Part shown: positions 14,275-16,434 of the stretch, one piece after another
Position numbering within the stretch: position 1 is the stretch's first letter
Layout of the letters: every line of letters begins with the position of its first letter
DNA from: CAXRGH01 sp964230195
GTDB lineage: Bacteria > Pseudomonadota > Gammaproteobacteria > Enterobacterales > Alteromonadaceae
Length of the DNA: 16,434 bases
Direction: 5' to 3'
NCBI GenBank assembly: GCA_964230195.1
Contig: CAXRGH010000141.1
Location: 1-16,434 of the forward strand
Notes under the pieces: generated by a model
Seen by the model: only the letters and a program-made list of their open reading frames with translations
Databases searched by the model: none
Told to the model about the DNA's origin: nothing
Program-made: the position numbers and the translations under genes

Positions 14275-16434
14275 CTACTTGGAGGAACAGACATTTCGTC
14301 GATATAACAGCCCTATTATCAGTAAGAGACTCCAAAGCGGTAAACTACCACCTCCGCCGCCACCGCCACTGCTGATGGGTGTTGTTGTGGTTTGGGGGGT
14401 AGCCGCAGGCCCTGTGGAAACGACCAGATTCACCGTAGTATTGGCCACCACTTGGCTATTCGCGGATACCGATTGACTGATCACTGAGCCGGATGTCACG
14501 CTGTCACTGCTGGCTTGCGTAATAGTCCCAACCACTAAATTTGCTTGCTCCAACTGGCTTGTCGCTTCACTCTGTGTCATCCCAGTGACTGACGGAACGG
14601 TTATCATCATTGTGCCATCAGATACAACAATATCCACACTATCACCGAACACGATAGAGGTTCCAGCCGCGACTGATTGAGAGATAATACTACCCGCTGC
14701 TATTGTGTCGCTATTCGCGTTGGTTGTGTTTCCGAGTGCGAGTCCAACCTCGGATAATTCGGTGCTAGCTTGTTCAGTGTTTAGCCCAGTAACGTCTGGA
14801 ACTTCTACCATAGGGGGAGCATCAATGAAAATACCGTTGAGTTTAGTTACGGAGCCATCAGGTGTCGATACGGAGAGATCACGATATCCCAACTCTGCGT
14901 CATCGCCAATGCTAATGGTTGCTACCAACTCAGTCTCGGAGTTAACACGTATATTAGTGAATACCACGTCATCACCAGCAAATATTTCCGTTTTATCAGC
15001 CTCAAACCCTGTACCGAATCCCGCTATTGTAATATCTGTAACCAGTCTGCGGTGCAATTCATGGGGCGTGATTCCTTGAATGGCAGTAATGACTTTATCC
15101 AAGGTTACAACAAAGCCGTCAGTCAAACTGAGATCATCAACCACTATGCCTCGCAACCCGGCTGTTGCTGTTTCAGATACTGCGATAGTCACCATTAACT
15201 GTTGAGAAGAAATCGCCGTCACGTTTTGCACTTCAATACCCACACCAAGGTCTACTGAACTGTCACTTGTGAACTCGGTATTGATCCCTTGCACTGTGAC
15301 TTCGATGGTATTGCCTTGCCCTAGATACTTTGGAGTGACACTCAACAGTTGTGCGCGAGTATCCACTTCTGTCACCGTTAATATGCCCACGCCGTCAGCG
15401 GATTGAACCGTATCACCGAGAGTAGTTTGAGTGTTGACGTTCAAATCTTGTAAATTTGCGTCGTTCGCTACAGATACGTTAATCACAATACTGGTGGCGC
15501 TAATCACCTGAACTTTGTTGATATTCACGCCAGCAATCGCCTCGCCGTCCGAATCAGTGAGGGTGACAGATGTACTGCTGCTCCAATTCGTTTCTTTTCC
15601 GGTTAGGGTGATATCCAATTGGCTGTCACGGGGGATCTCGCGTACATTTGTCGCCACTATGGAAGGTTCTTCTGTGGAACGCAGAATATTGAAGATGGTG
15701 TTACTGTATTGCGCGTCATCGCCTTCATTAACCTCAGCAATATTTTCAAAGGCCCCACCGGTTTCAGCAGAAATCACTGAGAATAATACTTTTGCACTGT
15801 TATCAATCACAACGGCGTCAGCTGCGTCTTTTAATTGCACGTAATACGGCGCAACGTACTCATCGGCATAACCGTATACTTTAACGTAGTAATCACCCGA
15901 TGTCTCAACGGAGAAAGTGCCTTCTTCATAAGGTGTGTAACTACTACTGAATAACCTGTCATCCACGGTACCGTCGGTCAGAGATATGTCAATGCGCTCT
16001 GCTTCTTGAGTCAGAATTTGAACCCTCAAGAATGGGTAATCATAAATATCGTCGCTGTGGCCAAAGCGGATGTAATACTGAGTATCTCCCTGTAAGGTAA
16101 TTTTGAATACATCATCATCATCAGCGTCGTTGATTTCACCAACTAACGGGTCCATATCAATCGCCGGTGTCGCAGTTTCAATGGAATCTCCAATCATATC
16201 TAATATCAGTGCTTCACCGGGCTCGTCGATGACATCAGTTCCACCTTCTGGAATATCACGTTGCAATACTGGCACTGTGGTTTGAGTCCAGTCCTTTGAT
16301 CTTGAAGAGTCATCGCAGTCTCCAGACAACAAGGTGTGAACTGTGACACCGTCATTCTGTAATTGTGTAATTAAGCTGCCAACATTGATCGATGAGTTAT
16401 TGGCAGCGTCCGTTGCTATGAAAATAGTGCCACC
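14275..16434 (-). CDS. Secreted VWA/PPC/Ig-like/PASTA protein with GlyGly-CTERM tail, 5' end outside window
   Basis: The frame is open to the right edge (34 codons before the TTG at 16332 are still coding), so the N-terminus is missing; 719 residues are seen. Residues 1-40 (GTIFIATDAANN...LQNDGVTVHTLLSGDC) look like the central sheet of a von Willebrand A domain. Residues about 80-205 resemble a PPC-type beta domain (DADDDDVFKITL...TSGDYYVKVYGY). Residues 215-250 (VLFSVISAETGGAFENIAEVN) look like the VWA fold resuming. Three Ig/IPT-like repeats of about 90 residues follow (about 262-540), then two PASTA repeats (543-607, 611-675), a TP-rich linker, seven glycines, a hydrophobic segment and RR. 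This is a GlyGly-CTERM architecture, processed by rhombosortase in type II secretion bacteria, so the protein should be exported and surface-attached. Adhesion or ligand binding is inferred; the function is unknown. Confidence 0.8.
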   Translation of the reverse strand, partial: GGTIFIATDAANNSSINVGSLITQLQNDGVTVHTLLSGDCDDSSRSKDWTQTTVPVLQRDIPEGGTDVIDEPGEALILDMIGDSIETATPAIDMDPLVGEINDADDDDVFKITLQGDTQYYIRFGHSDDIYDYPFLRVQILTQEAERIDISLTDGTVDDRLFSSSYTPYEEGTFSVETSGDYYVKVYGYADEYVAPYYVQLKDAADAVVIDNSAKVLFSVISAETGGAFENIAEVNEGDDAQYSNTIFNILRSTEEPSIVATNVREIPRDSQLDITLTGKETNWSSSTSVTLTDSDGEAIAGVNINKVQVISATSIVINVSVANDANLQDLNVNTQTTLGDTVQSADGVGILTVTEVDTRAQLLSVTPKYLGQGNTIEVTVQGINTEFTSDSSVDLGVGIEVQNVTAISSQQLMVTIAVSETATAGLRGIVVDDLSLTDGFVVTLDKVITAIQGITPHELHRRLVTDITIAGFGTGFEADKTEIFAGDDVVFTNIRVNSETELVATISIGDDAELGYRDLSVSTPDGSVTKLNGIFIDAPPMVEVPDVTGLNTEQASTELSEVGLALGNTTNANSDTIAAGSIISQSVAAGTSIVFGDSVDIVVSDGTMMITVPSVTGMTQSEATSQLEQANLVVGTITQASSDSVTSGSVISQSVSANSQVVANTTVNLVVSTGPAATPQTTTTPISSGGGGGGGSLPLWSLLLIIGLLYRRNVCSSK
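14278..14370 (-). other. GlyGly-CTERM sorting signal region
   Basis: Ser plus seven consecutive glycine codons (14347-14367) are followed by SLPLW, a hydrophobic run SLLLIIGLLY and RR near the C-terminus. This tripartite Gly-rich, membrane-spanning, basic tail matches the GlyGly-CTERM signal recognised by rhombosortase proteases. The tail continues NVCSSK after the arginines, a slightly longer and Cys-containing end than the usual short basic stop. Confidence 0.8.
14410..14808 (-). repeat. Two tandem PASTA-domain repeats (204-base period)
   Basis: Repeat 1 (14614-14808) and repeat 2 (14410-14604) each encode VPxVTG, a helix with ExAxxxLxxxxL, SD(T/S), GS(I/V)ISQSV and a final (D/N)(I/L)VVSxG. 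The two cores have equal length (63 residues) and a 68-residue period. PASTA domains bind peptidoglycan stems in Ser/Thr kinases and PBPs, but this pattern also occurs in exported proteins with other roles, so the ligand here is open. Confidence 0.8.

Noticed and set aside
14264..14476. + strand frame with a proline run
   Set aside because: The proline run is only the complement of the seven glycine codons of the GlyGly-CTERM tail.
14705..15844. Several + strand open frames opposite the Ig-like and PASTA region
   Set aside because: They are Ser/Thr-rich complements of a low-complexity beta-repeat gene and lack ribosome binding sites and known motifs.

Overview
The window reads as a gammaproteobacterial chromosome segment, most likely from a marine Alteromonadales-type organism (inference). 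The grounds are a MSHA-pilus mshQ-type gene directly upstream of mreB, the order mreB-mreC-mreD-maf-rng-yhdP-tldD, a divergent yjgA/pmbA pair nearby, a surface protein ending in a GlyGly-CTERM sorting tail, and moderate GC. No tRNA, rRNA, CRISPR array, insertion sequence or prophage gene was seen. No gene-free stretch exceeds 300 bases; the longest is the 239-base mreB leader (570-808).

Left part (1-9094, all + strand): the 3' end of a DUF6701/MshQ-like pilus-locus protein, then an AT-rich leader with a perfect 8+8 inverted repeat, then a tightly packed block. mreB, mreC and mreD are the rod-shape cytoskeleton and elongasome genes. maf (YhdE type) is a nucleotide pyrophosphatase, rng is RNase G, and yhdP is a 1270-residue AsmA-like protein implicated in phospholipid transport to the outer membrane. 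From mreC onward each gene overlaps the next by 4 bases or is separated by 3, which implies one translationally coupled operon. mreB is set apart from mreC by 54 bases holding a small hairpin.

Middle part (9095-13718): tldD (TTG start with a good Shine-Dalgarno) and pmbA/tldE encode the two halves of the TldD/TldE metalloprotease. Between them lie a YraQ/SO_0444-type metal-efflux permease on the + strand and yjgA (darP, a 50S-assembly factor) on the - strand. yjgA and pmbA are divergent across a 97-base promoter region.

Right part (13732-16434, - strand): the least familiar region. A large secreted protein, open at the window edge, carries a VWA-like fold interrupted by a PPC-like beta domain, three Ig/IPT-like repeats, two PASTA repeats and a GlyGly-CTERM tail. 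It is followed after 62 bases (with a 9-bp hairpin) by a small cysteine-containing lipoprotein of unknown function. This pair is the best candidate for under-described biology here. The rest is well-conserved housekeeping.
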